Below, one piece after another: positions 24,074 through 33,307 of a stretch of DNA of 45,250 bases (within the stretch, counting starts at the first letter, position 1; the number at the start of each line of letters is the position of its first letter). The DNA is from Defluviitaleaceae bacterium (GTDB lineage Bacteria > Bacillota > Clostridia > Lachnospirales > WQUN01). The position numbers and the translations under genes were made by a program. Below the pieces are notes generated by a model. That model was not told the DNA's origin. It searched no databases and saw nothing but the letters and a program-made list of their open reading frames with translations. The stretch spans positions 1-45,250 of the forward strand of contig WQVK01000020.1 of NCBI GenBank assembly GCA_009784025.1. Direction: 5' to 3'.

Positions 24074-26875
24074 ATGGACTATTCAAAACAAGGGGCAAAG
24101 CAGCGTAAACGCAGGCAAAGCTCCCAATCTACAAGAATGCGCAACAAAGTAAGCCTGCTGCTTTTGCGGGCTGTTTTTGCTGTTGTGCTTATTGCTGGCT
24201 TTGGCGTACTTGGCGCAGGTGTTGGCTTGTTTACAGGCATAATCAACAGCGCGCCAGAGATAGGCATGCGCCATTTCACCCTTGGCTCGTACAGCTCGTT
24301 TATAATCAACGCCCACACCGGCGAAGAAATGATAACCCTGCACAGGGGTATTAACCGCGAGATTGTAACCCTTGCAGAAATCCCAGTGCATGTGCAAAAC
24401 GCCTTTATAGCCATAGAAGACGAGCGCTTCTGGGAACATAACGGCATAGATGTACGCGCCATCGGCCGTGCCGCCAACACAATAATCACCACCGGCGGCG
24501 CACGTACAGAAGGCGCTAGCACCATAACTCAGCAGCTTGTCAAGAATATACTAGAGCGTTTCGACGCAGATCTAATAACCAAGCTACAAGAGCAATACCT
24601 GGCCATTTACCTAGAGCGCCACCTGGCCGAGCAGCGCAATGGTGACCACATAGCCGCCAAGCAATATATATTAGAATCCTACCTTAACTTGATAAACCTA
24701 GGCCGCTCTAACTACGGTGTACAAGCCGCCGCCAGGTTTTATTACGATGTAGATGTATGGGATTTAACCATTGCTCAGGCAGCCACCATAGCCGCCATCA
24801 CCCAAAACCCATCCCGCTTCCCGCCAGACACCCGGCCGGTAGACAACTGGGGCAGGGCACAGCTGGTGCTGCGTAGCATGTACCGCCTAGAGATGATAAC
24901 ATCCGAAGAATTTGCCGAAGCCTCAGAAACAATGGAACATACAATGGCAGACGGCACAGTAGTAGAAATAGGCACAGTATACAACAGCATAGTGCGCGTA
25001 GAAGGCGGCAACACCCGCCCCATAATCTCCCATTACGACTGCTTTACAGACGCCCTTCTAGTAGCCGTGCGGGACGACCTTGCCCGGGAGCTAGGCCTCA
25101 CGCTGGCAGCGGCAGACAATATGATTTTTGAAGGCGGCCTCAGAATCTACTCCACCCAAAACCTAGAAATGCAAGCAGTGGTGGACCGCGCCTTCCTAAA
25201 CGATGCCCTATGGCCAGCCGCAGACTTTACCATAGATATCGAATTTAGCATGACAATATACAACCCCATAACCAACCAAACCCGCTCTATGGGCATAGAG
25301 CGCTTCGGCTTCGCCAACATGGCAGCCGTGGATGCATATATAGAAAGCTTCAAAAACACCCATGTACATGCCACAGAAGATGTGGTAAACGAGCTGCTGC
25401 TTACCACGCCACAGCCTCAGGCGGCTTTTGTGCTGCTAGACCATCACACCGGCCATGTACTGGCTCTGCGCGGTGTGCGCGGCGAAAAGGGGCAAAACCG
25501 TACCCTCAACCGCGCAACCCAAGTCACGCGCTCCCCGGGCAGCCAGATGAAGCCCATAGCAACTTTTGCGCCAGCATTTGACCTCGGCATAATGCAACCA
25601 GCCACCGTTATAGACGATGTACCATTTACCCACGGCACATGGACGCCAGGCAACTGGTGGGGCAGCCAGTTTGAAGGCCTAGGCGGCAATGCCCGCCGCG
25701 CCATCTACCGTTCTATGAACGTAGTATCTGTGCGCGCCACCATGGCACCAGAGATAGACCATGTTGGCCTGGGCACCATGTTCAACTACCTGCTAAACTT
25801 TGGCCTTACCACCTTGGTAGAACGCGACGACCGTGGCTTTACAGATATAGGCGGCGCAACCACCCTAGGTGGCCTTACCCACGGCGTGCGGCTTATAGAA
25901 CTAGCCGGGGCATACGGCTCTATAGCAAACCTGGGTGAATTAAACCGCCCCGTACTATACACCCGTGTAGTAGACCATCAGGGCAATATAGTCCTAGAAA
26001 ACCCGCACAACCCAGAGCGCATCCTCCGGGACACCACCGCATACCTGCTTATAGACACAATGCGCGACACCATGCGTATGGGCGAGGCCACCGGCGGTGC
26101 AGTCAACTTCACCAACGCAAACATGCGCCGCGATATCCCTATAACCGGCAAAACCGGCACATCACAGGACAATCATGACCTTGGCTTTAGCGGCAGCACC
26201 CCATATTTCACCGCATCTATATGGATGGGTAACGACCGAAGGCAGCGCATGAGCCGCAGTGCCAGCAGCGTACACAATATAGTATGGCGCACCATCATGG
26301 AAGAAATCCACTACGGCCTGCCACCAAGGCAGTTCCCGCGGCCTGCTGGTATCGTGTCTGTGCAAATTTGCCGGGATTCTGGGCATCTTCCAGGGGAATT
26401 TTGCACCACAGACCCAAGGGGCAACCGCCTGCGCAATGAAATTTTTGCCGCGCAGCATCGCCCAACCCGCACTTGCGAAGTTCACCAACAGTTCACCTAT
26501 TGCACCCTGCACAATTACCTTGCCGGGCCAAACTGCCCGCCATCGTATGTTGTAACCAGGGTTGGCATAGTACGCCCCGTACCCATAGCCCACCCCACCG
26601 CCAATGTACGCGACCGCCATATGGAATTCCCGCCGGGTGTGCTGGCAGGTACAACCTGCCCCCATTGCCGCCCAGGCGCATGGGGCTTCCCGCAACCAGG
26701 CAACAATTGGGACGGCTGGGGCCACTGGGCACTTGACCAGCCACAAGATATAAACGACCTGAACCACCCACAACTGCCAGAAATGAACCAATTTGGCGAA
26801 ATTGTAATGCCGCAACTCACCCCACCAGAAATGAACCACTTCGGCGAAATTGTTCAGCCATCGCCGGGGTTTTAA
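24074..26875 (+). CDS. ponA: Class A penicillin-binding protein (PBP1A type)
   Basis: The 933-residue bifunctional enzyme polymerises glycan strands and cross-links peptidoglycan. A basic cytoplasmic tail (1-26) leads to a membrane helix (about 28-58). The GT51 domain has EDERFW (E115) and TEGASTITQQLVKN (145-158). The transpeptidase has S490-Q-M-K493, S547-M-N549 and K693-T-G-T. The tail from about 760 has Cys pairs and a Pro/Asn-rich end with a duplicated PEMNxFGEIV (903-911 and 918-926). The start at 24074 follows AAGGAG. It takes the place where mraZ often precedes rsmH. Confidence 0.95.
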   Translation: MDYSKQGAKQRKRRQSSQSTRMRNKVSLLLLRAVFAVVLIAGFGVLGAGVGLFTGIINSAPEIGMRHFTLGSYSSFIINAHTGEEMITLHRGINREIVTLAEIPVHVQNAFIAIEDERFWEHNGIDVRAIGRAANTIITTGGARTEGASTITQQLVKNILERFDADLITKLQEQYLAIYLERHLAEQRNGDHIAAKQYILESYLNLINLGRSNYGVQAAARFYYDVDVWDLTIAQAATIAAITQNPSRFPPDTRPVDNWGRAQLVLRSMYRLEMITSEEFAEASETMEHTMADGTVVEIGTVYNSIVRVEGGNTRPIISHYDCFTDALLVAVRDDLARELGLTLAAADNMIFEGGLRIYSTQNLEMQAVVDRAFLNDALWPAADFTIDIEFSMTIYNPITNQTRSMGIERFGFANMAAVDAYIESFKNTHVHATEDVVNELLLTTPQPQAAFVLLDHHTGHVLALRGVRGEKGQNRTLNRATQVTRSPGSQMKPIATFAPAFDLGIMQPATVIDDVPFTHGTWTPGNWWGSQFEGLGGNARRAIYRSMNVVSVRATMAPEIDHVGLGTMFNYLLNFGLTTLVERDDRGFTDIGGATTLGGLTHGVRLIELAGAYGSIANLGELNRPVLYTRVVDHQGNIVLENPHNPERILRDTTAYLLIDTMRDTMRMGEATGGAVNFTNANMRRDIPITGKTGTSQDNHDLGFSGSTPYFTASIWMGNDRRQRMSRSASSVHNIVWRTIMEEIHYGLPPRQFPRPAGIVSVQICRDSGHLPGEFCTTDPRGNRLRNEIFAAQHRPTRTCEVHQQFTYCTLHNYLAGPNCPPSYVVTRVGIVRPVPIAHPTANVRDRHMEFPPGVLAGTTCPHCRPGAWGFPQPGNNWDGWGHWALDQPQDINDLNHPQLPEMNQFGEIVMPQLTPPEMNHFGEIVQPSPGF

Positions 26876-26876
26876 T

Positions 26877-27815
26877 ATGGCAGCCGAACGTGCGCCATTC
26901 GAGCATTTACCCGTACTGCCAGATGAAGCCATAAACGCGCTAAATATTCGGCAGGGCGGCATATATGTAGACGGCACCTTAGGCGGTGGAGGCCATTCTG
27001 GGCTTATCCTAGCCGCTAACCCCGGCCGCCTAATTGGCATAGACCGCGACGAAGCTGCCCTGGCCGCCGCAACATCAAGGCTGCAACAGCCTAACTTCCA
27101 AGCGGCACGCGGCAATTTCTGCGATATGCCAGAGATTTTACAAGGGTTTGGCATCGCAAAGGTAGATGGCATTCTGCTAGACCTCGGGGTAAGCTCCCAT
27201 CAGCTAGACACCCCACAGCGCGGCTTCTCCTACAGGTTTGACGGGCCGCTGGACATGCGCATGGACAACCGCGCCAGCCTTACCGCCTACGAAATAGTCA
27301 ACCATTTCCAAGAGAAGGAAATCGCAGATATTCTATACAATTACGGCGAAGAACGCCGCAGCCGCCAACTGGCTGCTGCAATTTCAGTTGGTCGGAAAAT
27401 CCGACCAATTGAAACCACAGCCCAACTGGCAGAGATTATAGAAAAAGCCAGCCCACGCCGCAAATTTGGCGACCCTCACCCATCCATGCGTAGCTTCATG
27501 GCGCTACGGATAGCCGTAAACAACGAGCTAGACCCCTTATACAACTCCCTAGAGCAAATTATCGGCAACTGCTTGGCCACCGGCGGGCGCATCGCCGTAA
27601 TAACCTTCCATTCCTTGGAAGACAGGATCGTAAAAAATCTCTTCCAAAAGCTAACCAACCCTTGCATATGCCCAAGGGATATCCCCTACTGTGTATGCAA
27701 CAAAGCTCCCCTGGTTAAAAAAATTACAAAAAAACCAATCCTACCCAGCCAGGCAGAGTTGGAAACCAACAATCGCGCCCACAGCGCAAAACTACGAGTA
27801 GCCGAACGAATCTAA
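26877..27815 (+). CDS. rsmH: 16S rRNA (cytosine-1402-N4) methyltransferase RsmH
   Basis: The 312-residue enzyme N4-methylates C1402 in the ribosomal P site. HLPVLPDEAI at the N-terminus, DGTLGGGGHSGLIL (SAM loop), GILLDLGVSSHQLD, RGFSYRFDGPLDMRMD and AVITFHSLEDRIVK are canonical. At residues 169-180 the usual sequence ending in KPIETT reads ISVGRKIRPIET and is encoded by an SVGR palindrome (27382-27414), with no change in spacing. The ATG at 26877 is two bases after the PBP stop; a TTG at 26850 is less likely. Confidence 0.95.
   Translation: MAAERAPFEHLPVLPDEAINALNIRQGGIYVDGTLGGGGHSGLILAANPGRLIGIDRDEAALAAATSRLQQPNFQAARGNFCDMPEILQGFGIAKVDGILLDLGVSSHQLDTPQRGFSYRFDGPLDMRMDNRASLTAYEIVNHFQEKEIADILYNYGEERRSRQLAAAISVGRKIRPIETTAQLAEIIEKASPRRKFGDPHPSMRSFMALRIAVNNELDPLYNSLEQIIGNCLATGGRIAVITFHSLEDRIVKNLFQKLTNPCICPRDIPYCVCNKAPLVKKITKKPILPSQAELETNNRAHSAKLRVAERI
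27382..27414. repeat. SVGR palindrome, copy 5, inside rsmH
   Basis: The arms TTTCAGTTGGTCGGA (27382-27396) and TCCGACCAATTGAAA (27400-27414) pair around AAA, with one G-T pair (27387 with 27409) that remains a G-U pair in RNA. The C to T change in the right arm turns the repeat's Thr (ACT) into the Ile (ATT) that RsmH normally has in PIETT. Confidence 0.93.
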
Positions 27816-27847
27816 CCTCCCTGCAGCAACGACCGAAAGGACAGACC

Positions 27848-28420
27848 ATGCCAAGAAACAACGCCGCAAGAATAGAATACGACAATAACCCCACAAGGCC
27901 AAGGCGCAGCCCTAGCTCTAGCGAAAGCTCGCAAAAAAAACCGACCCGAAAAAAGCCCAGAAAAACCAAGCGGCGCGGGTTGCGAATTTTCCTGCGGGGC
28001 TCTGTTACATTTATTAGGTTTGTGCGCAAGCCTAGCTCTTTTCATGTTGTTATGATGGCCATTACCCTGCTACTGGCATTTGGCGGGATATTGTCCACTG
28101 TTTTAGCATCTGCCCATATCGCCCAAACAGAAATGCAAATTACCGCTGCCCGTAGCAGCCGAGTGTCCTACCAATCCACCAACATAAACCTACGCCAGAT
28201 GGTAGAAGAACGCTACACCACCTACGAAATAGAACGCCTGGCGTCAGAGCGCCTTGGCATGTCGCGCCCAGACCCTGCACAGATTATAGAAATCTACGTA
28301 CCGCGCCACAGCTACGTGGTGCTTAACACTGCAGAATACGCCCTGCCGCGCCAGAATTATTTCTGGCAGGATATACAAGGCTTCATCTCTGGCTTCTTTA
28401 GCCAATTTTTTAGGGGTTGA
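27848..28420 (+). CDS. ftsL: FtsL/DivIC-type septum protein
   Basis: The 190-residue bitopic protein has a long, very basic cytoplasmic tail (PRRSPSSSESSQKKPTRKK region, to about residue 66) and one membrane helix (about 67-88). An extracellular helical segment (about 90-140) ends in IERLASERLGMSRPDPAQI, the typical FtsL end. It helps assemble FtsI/FtsW at the septum. Identification rests on topology, that motif and its position between rsmH and ftsI, since sequence conservation in this family is low. Confidence 0.85.
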   Translation: MPRNNAARIEYDNNPTRPRRSPSSSESSQKKPTRKKPRKTKRRGLRIFLRGSVTFIRFVRKPSSFHVVMMAITLLLAFGGILSTVLASAHIAQTEMQITAARSSRVSYQSTNINLRQMVEERYTTYEIERLASERLGMSRPDPAQIIEIYVPRHSYVVLNTAEYALPRQNYFWQDIQGFISGFFSQFFRG

Positions 28421-28424
28421 TTAT

Positions 28425-30794
28425 ATGAATAGACGTTCATTTGAAGATATGCAAAGAACACGTCGCGTGCGGCGGCTGCTCGTGGTGGGGTTAGCCTTTA
28501 TTCTATGTATTACCGTACTTGGCGGCAGAGTTGCCTACTGGCAAATAGAATATGGCGACGAGTTTACAAGGCGGGTAGTAGCCACAGCCACACGCCGCGA
28601 GCAAATTCGCGCTAGCCTAGAGATTGCCCCAGCCCGGGGTGCAATAGTGGACAGGCATATGCAGCCCATAGCCAGCAGCCAACCCACGTACAATATCTTT
28701 CTGGATGTAACCCTGCTGCATAATGGCCGCAGCACTGCCACGGGCCGTACAGTATGGGAAAACACCCTAACCGCCCTAAGCGAACGGCTAGACATCCCCC
28801 GCCGCGACTTACTAGCGCTTTTTGAAACAGACAACGGCTTATACAGCGGCAACCTACGCCACCCCACCAACCATAGGTACATTGCCCACGGTGTGCAGGC
28901 TTCTATTGCCCTGCCCCTTACAGATGAGTTTAGGCATGTACATTACACAGAACTTTCCCGCCGCTGGCATCACGACCCTTTCTTTGCGCCGCATGTTATC
29001 GGCTTTGTGCGGGGCGATGTTCCGTGGGGGCTGGAGAGTTATTATAACGATTTCCTAGTAGGGGAAGCCGGGCGCAATATCTGGCTGCAAGGTGATGTTG
29101 AAGAAATCCCCGTACGTGACGGCTACACCCTTGTAACCACCCTAGACTGGGATATCCAGCGCATAGCCCAAAACATAGTAGATGACACCTGGCGCAACCT
29201 GCCTTCCACCGCAGACGCAGTGGGTATGATAGTAATGAACCCCAACACAGGGGAAATATTAGCCATGGCACAGGCCCCAACCTTTTCCCTAGAAGACCCA
29301 TTTAACCCAGATTACATCACAGACCAGCGCCTGCGCCGGGAATGGGATTACCTTACAGAAGCAGAACGAGTAAACGCCATGAGTCGCCTATGGGCAAACT
29401 TTCATACCACGCGCAGCTTCGAGCCAGGCTCTATATTCAAATCTGTAGTAGTTGCCGCGGCCATTGAAGAAGGGGTGCTTAGCCACAATGCTACATTCTT
29501 CTGTAACCGGATTCGCACGGTAGTAGATGCCGAGATTCGCTGCTGGACATCGCACGGCGGGCTTACCCTGCGGGAGGCAATTTACCGCAGCTGCAACCAC
29601 GCCATGATAGATATAATGAACATGTTTGGCTCAGACTCCCGCGCGCGGGCAGCGGTTTTCTACCGCTACCGTGGTTATTTTGGCTTTGCAGAGCGCACAG
29701 GTATAGACTTCCCTTACGAAAACGCAGTATCTGCGCCGGCGGTTATGTATTCTCTGGCTAGGCTTGGCCCCGTAGAACTGGCCACAAGCAGTATGGGGCA
29801 AGGCTTTAACCTTACCAGCTTACAAGCCATAAACTCTTTCGCCACCATAATAAACGGCGGCAACGTGATGGAGCCATTCCTCGTAAGCCAGATAGTAGAC
29901 AACAACGGCAATGTAATAAAGGAAAACCACCCCAGGGTGGTGCGCCGCGCAATATCTGAACAAACATCAGAGTTTATGCGCCGTGAAATGCAACATGTTG
30001 TTTCGGCTGCTAATGGTACAGGCCGTAGCTCTGCCGTTCCTGGCCATGCCATAGGCGGAAAAACAGGTACAGGCCAGCAAGGCCGCGGAACAAACATAAA
30101 CAGCCTAACGTACATCGCCTATACATCTGTAGAGAACCCAGAATTCCTCGTGCTTATGACAATAGACCGCATATACGACCCGCTTGGGAGATTTTCTGCC
30201 GGTGGCCAGGTAGCGCCACAAGTAGGCCGGTTTTTTGAAGAGCTAATCCGCCTGCGCGGCCTGCCGCCATCTGAAGGTGATTTCGACTTTAGCCAATGGG
30301 AAGTAGCCATGGGTGCAGAAATAATGCCAAACTTCGTAGGCCAAAACCTAGTGGATGTAGTGCGAAACATTAACAATGTGACCAATGGCGGCTTCCAAGT
30401 AGTGGGCAGCGGCACCGTAATATCCCACACAATCCCAGAATATGGCCGCCTAATGCCACAAAACTCGCCGATATTCTTTTACATGGACAATAACACCCAT
30501 GTAGAAGGCCAAATGACAATAGTACCAGACGTAACCGGCGTCCCCGCAGAACAAGCCGCAACCCTGCTTGCCTCTGCAGGCCTTACCACAGCCATAACCG
30601 TAATAGACCGCCCCGCCCAACCACCAGACCCCAACGCCATCCCACACACCGCCGGCCCAACAGAACGCACCAACGGCGAAGAAGCGCCACCGCCAGCCAC
30701 CCAACAGCCAGCCCCATATACCGTATTCCAGCAATTCCCCACCCCGGGCACAGTAGTAGAACGCGGGCTGCAAGTGATGCTGCGCGCACGGTAA
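28425..30794 (+). CDS. ftsI: Class B penicillin-binding protein with PASTA repeats (FtsI/SpoVD type)
   Basis: The 789-residue transpeptidase cross-links septal or spore-cortex peptidoglycan. It has a basic N-terminus and membrane helix (about 17-36), and a PBP dimer domain beginning IAPARGAIVDRHMQPIA (67-83). The transpeptidase has S336-I-F-K339, S389-C-N391 and K546-T-G-T. Two C-terminal PASTA-like units follow (about 633-689 and 698-789), separated by a Pro-rich stretch. In Clostridia this place in the cluster holds PBP2B or SpoVD; sequence alone does not separate them. Next is an unrelated dehydrogenase, so the dcw cluster ends here. Confidence 0.94.
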   Translation: MNRRSFEDMQRTRRVRRLLVVGLAFILCITVLGGRVAYWQIEYGDEFTRRVVATATRREQIRASLEIAPARGAIVDRHMQPIASSQPTYNIFLDVTLLHNGRSTATGRTVWENTLTALSERLDIPRRDLLALFETDNGLYSGNLRHPTNHRYIAHGVQASIALPLTDEFRHVHYTELSRRWHHDPFFAPHVIGFVRGDVPWGLESYYNDFLVGEAGRNIWLQGDVEEIPVRDGYTLVTTLDWDIQRIAQNIVDDTWRNLPSTADAVGMIVMNPNTGEILAMAQAPTFSLEDPFNPDYITDQRLRREWDYLTEAERVNAMSRLWANFHTTRSFEPGSIFKSVVVAAAIEEGVLSHNATFFCNRIRTVVDAEIRCWTSHGGLTLREAIYRSCNHAMIDIMNMFGSDSRARAAVFYRYRGYFGFAERTGIDFPYENAVSAPAVMYSLARLGPVELATSSMGQGFNLTSLQAINSFATIINGGNVMEPFLVSQIVDNNGNVIKENHPRVVRRAISEQTSEFMRREMQHVVSAANGTGRSSAVPGHAIGGKTGTGQQGRGTNINSLTYIAYTSVENPEFLVLMTIDRIYDPLGRFSAGGQVAPQVGRFFEELIRLRGLPPSEGDFDFSQWEVAMGAEIMPNFVGQNLVDVVRNINNVTNGGFQVVGSGTVISHTIPEYGRLMPQNSPIFFYMDNNTHVEGQMTIVPDVTGVPAEQAATLLASAGLTTAITVIDRPAQPPDPNAIPHTAGPTERTNGEEAPPPATQQPAPYTVFQQFPTPGTVVERGLQVMLRAR

Positions 30795-30799
30795 CTGAC

Positions 30800-30974
30800 A
30801 AAACCATCAGAAGCTTTGCCGCCGGCACATCCAAAGACTTTTTCAAAAAAAGTATATGCGATAGTGAAACAAATGAAAAACGGTCCCGCCAGAACGTCAC
30901 CTGGAACGCCGAGACAAGGCGTTTCAGGCGTTTTTGCCGCGACAGGCGAGACCGATTTCGAATTATTTCACTAT
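30800..30974. repeat. Element E remnant followed by complete MITE family C, copy 2
   Basis: AAAACCATCAGAAGCTTTGCC (30800 region) and CTTTTTCAAAAAAAG form the two-hairpin element after ftsI. Family C at 30861-30974 then has clean ends, ATAGTGAAA and TTTCACTAT, with internal GGCGTTCCAGG-type stems. It ends 28 bases before the dehydrogenase start, so that gene's promoter must lie in or before the element. Confidence 0.8.
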
Positions 30975-31002
30975 AAACTAAGAAAAACCCAAGGAGGTTA
31001 TC

Positions 31003-32181
31003 ATGGAGAATTTTCAAATTTGTACGCCTACTAATTTAGTTTTTGGCAAGGGAACACAGCATCAGATTGGTGAGTTGATTAAGCCGTATGGTAAGAAGGT
31101 TTTGCTGCATTATGGCGGTGGCTCGGTTAAGAAGATTGGGCTGTATGATGATACGGTTAATTCGCTTAAGAAGGCCGGGGTGGATTTTGTAGAGCTTGGC
31201 GGCGTTGTACCCAACCCCCGGCTTTCGCTGGTACAAGAGGGGATTAAGCTTTGCAAGGCCGAGGGTGTGGATTTTATTTTGGCCATTGGCGGCGGCAGTG
31301 CTATAGATTCTGCCAAGGCGATTGCGGCTGGCATGTGTTACGATGGCGATGTTTGGGATTTGTTTGAAGGGATAGCCCCGCTTACGAAAGCCCTGCCCAT
31401 GGCTACGGTTTTAACCATCCCTGCTGCAGGCAGCGAAATGAGCAACAGCGCAGTGGTTTCCAACGAGGAAAAAGGGCGCAAGTACGGCATTGGTGGCGAT
31501 TGTATCCGCCCGGTAGTTAGCATTGTTAACCCAGAGTATTTTACTACGCTGCCAAAGAACCAGATTGCCAACGGCGTGGCAGATATTTTAAGCCATATGT
31601 TTGAAAGATACTTCACCCATACCAAAAACTGCGATGTAACCGACAGAATGCTGGAAGCGGTGATAAAATCTGTAATGAAATACGCCCTGGTGGTGATAAA
31701 TGACCCAAGCAATTACGAGGCCTGGGCAGAGGTTGGCCTGGGCGGCATAATAGCCCACAACAACTGGCTTGGCATAGGCCGCCAGCAAGACTGGGCCAGC
31801 CACAACATGGAGCACGAGCTAAGTGCGTACAACGACATTGCCCACGGGGCAGGCCTGGCAGTGGTAACTCCCGCCTGGATGAAATATGTATACAAAGAAA
31901 ATATAGGCATGTTCGTGCAATTTGCGGTTAATGTGATGGGCGTATCCCATAGCCACCGCGAGCCAGAAGCCCTGGTGCAAGAAGGCATTGCAAGGCTGGA
32001 AGAATTTTTTGGCAAGATGGGACTGGCACAAACATTGGGCGAGCTAAACATCCCAGAAAGCGCATTTGAAGATATGGCAAAAAAAGCCACCGGCGCCTAT
32101 TTCGGCCAAGAAAGAGGCATCGGCAGCTTTAAGAAGCTAATGTGGCAGGATGTTGTGGAAATTTATAAGCTTTGTAGGTAG
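31003..32181 (+). CDS. Iron-containing alcohol dehydrogenase (butanol dehydrogenase-like)
   Basis: The 392-residue group III dehydrogenase reduces aldehydes such as butyraldehyde with NAD(P)H. The Rossmann-like region has GGGSVKKIG and IGGGSAIDSAKAIA. Metal ligands are expected in ADILSHMFE and in HNMEHELSAYNDIAHGAGLAVVTPAWM (His residues). The architecture matches BDH/YqdH-type enzymes. AAGGAGG precedes the ATG. It fits a fermentative metabolism together with the ferredoxin oxidoreductase downstream. The exact alcohol is not determined. Confidence 0.92.
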   Translation: MENFQICTPTNLVFGKGTQHQIGELIKPYGKKVLLHYGGGSVKKIGLYDDTVNSLKKAGVDFVELGGVVPNPRLSLVQEGIKLCKAEGVDFILAIGGGSAIDSAKAIAAGMCYDGDVWDLFEGIAPLTKALPMATVLTIPAAGSEMSNSAVVSNEEKGRKYGIGGDCIRPVVSIVNPEYFTTLPKNQIANGVADILSHMFERYFTHTKNCDVTDRMLEAVIKSVMKYALVVINDPSNYEAWAEVGLGGIIAHNNWLGIGRQQDWASHNMEHELSAYNDIAHGAGLAVVTPAWMKYVYKENIGMFVQFAVNVMGVSHSHREPEALVQEGIARLEEFFGKMGLAQTLGELNIPESAFEDMAKKATGAYFGQERGIGSFKKLMWQDVVEIYKLCR

Positions 32182-32183
32182 GT

Positions 32184-33035
32184 TCAGGTTTCTGATAAAA
32201 CAGGGAAACGGAACTGCTGCGGCAGGTTCCAATCATCCTTAACGAAAAACAACTCCCGCCCCATGTCTTGGGGCGCCCAGGTTGGCTGTAGGCCAAGCCA
32301 ATCTGGGCAAAAGCCGAAATCTATGGCTTTTACCCCGGCGAAGGGCAGTTCATTTACAAGAGATTGAAAGGCGACAGGCTTTTTGGCGATAACATCGGCC
32401 AAGAAAAGCCTGTCGCCTTCTTGTTGTGCTATTGCAAAGGCGTCTAGCTTTGGTAGGTAGTAGATATCTTGGCTGTATTCCATTAGCAGGTGGAATAGCT
32501 GTATGGCTTGCGTGCCGCGACAGTCTAGTATATTGGAAAATGCCCCGCGGCTTTGCAGGGCTGCGGCTACTTCGCTATCGTGAAAGTTGCATTCGATGGC
32601 GGCGGCTGGGTTGTTGTTAATTTCCACTTTTGCCGATGGCCAGTGGACTTGCAGCTGACGGAAGCCAAATTGCTGGTAGAAATTGGCCACGCTGGGGTTG
32701 GCCGCTAAGAAGGCTGGTGTACCGCTGTATTTTGCCAGCACATGTTTCACCAGCAGCCGTGAAAGCCCTTTCCCCCGGGCGCTTTCCCGGGTAGCGATGG
32801 CACCTAGCTGGATGGCGTTTATGGGCCTGCCCTGCACCAGCAACTCCATTTTGCAAACACTGGCATTGGCCAGCATTACGCCGCCCTCTATAATGGAATA
32901 ACTCTCGTAAGTGTCGCCCCAAAGGCCGCGCTGTATCCATGGCGCAAAGGAGAAGCCAAAAACACTTTGTATTAGGCTGTTAAACTTTTCTTCATAGGCG
33001 GGGTTGCCGCCGCTGCTGCTATGGATTGTGTACAT
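32184..33035 (-). CDS. GNAT acetyltransferase, Eis-like
   Basis: The 283-residue protein has an N-terminal GNAT fold with acetyl-CoA loop motif ESARGKGLSRLLVKHVL (about 98-114) and NPSVANFYQQFGFRQ. A second half with beta strands (VNELPFAGVKAIDFGFCPDWLG) follows. The two-part layout resembles Eis-type aminoglycoside or protein N-acetyltransferases. It converges on the dehydrogenase gene with two bases between the stops. GAGAGGG precedes the ATG. The substrate is unknown. Confidence 0.82.
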   Translation of the reverse strand: MYTIHSSSGGNPAYEEKFNSLIQSVFGFSFAPWIQRGLWGDTYESYSIIEGGVMLANASVCKMELLVQGRPINAIQLGAIATRESARGKGLSRLLVKHVLAKYSGTPAFLAANPSVANFYQQFGFRQLQVHWPSAKVEINNNPAAAIECNFHDSEVAAALQSRGAFSNILDCRGTQAIQLFHLLMEYSQDIYYLPKLDAFAIAQQEGDRLFLADVIAKKPVAFQSLVNELPFAGVKAIDFGFCPDWLGLQPTWAPQDMGRELFFVKDDWNLPQQFRFPVLSET

Positions 33036-33074
33036 ATTTTCATCCCTCTCTGGGGGAAGTATAGCAGATTTTAT

Positions 33075-33235
33075 TAGACTTCTTCCGAAATTACGTTTTT
33101 TAATTTCGGAAAAGTTACATTTTCAATCTTTTGCTTCTTTTGAGGTAACCCGGAAGAAACCGGGCGGCACGAAGTGCCGGGTTCGCCAAGCGAACCTTAT
33201 GAAATTGCGTTTTTTGTAATTTCAGAAGAATTCTA
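33075..33235. repeat. MITE-like family B, copy 3, with nested hairpin module G
   Basis: The ends TAGACTTCTTCCGAAAT and ATTTCAGAAGAATTCTA match family B. The middle carries an extra block of three small stems (GAGGTAACCCGG..., CGGCACGAAGTGCCG, GGTTCGCCAAGCGAACC) absent from the copy at 3825. The same block, in the other orientation, is in the copy at 35016. Confidence 0.8.
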
Positions 33236-33307
33236 TTGGAAAAAAGAAAGGCCGTGGGAAAGTGCCATCCTAAAGCACAGGGGGCGAAACCTCTGACGGT
33301 TTTGTCC

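Noticed and set aside
26162-27172. 336-codon minus-strand frame across the PBP1A/rsmH junction
   Set aside because: It is antisense to two well-supported genes, is rich in Cys, Trp and Ala without domains, and has no ribosome site; the opposite strand explains it.
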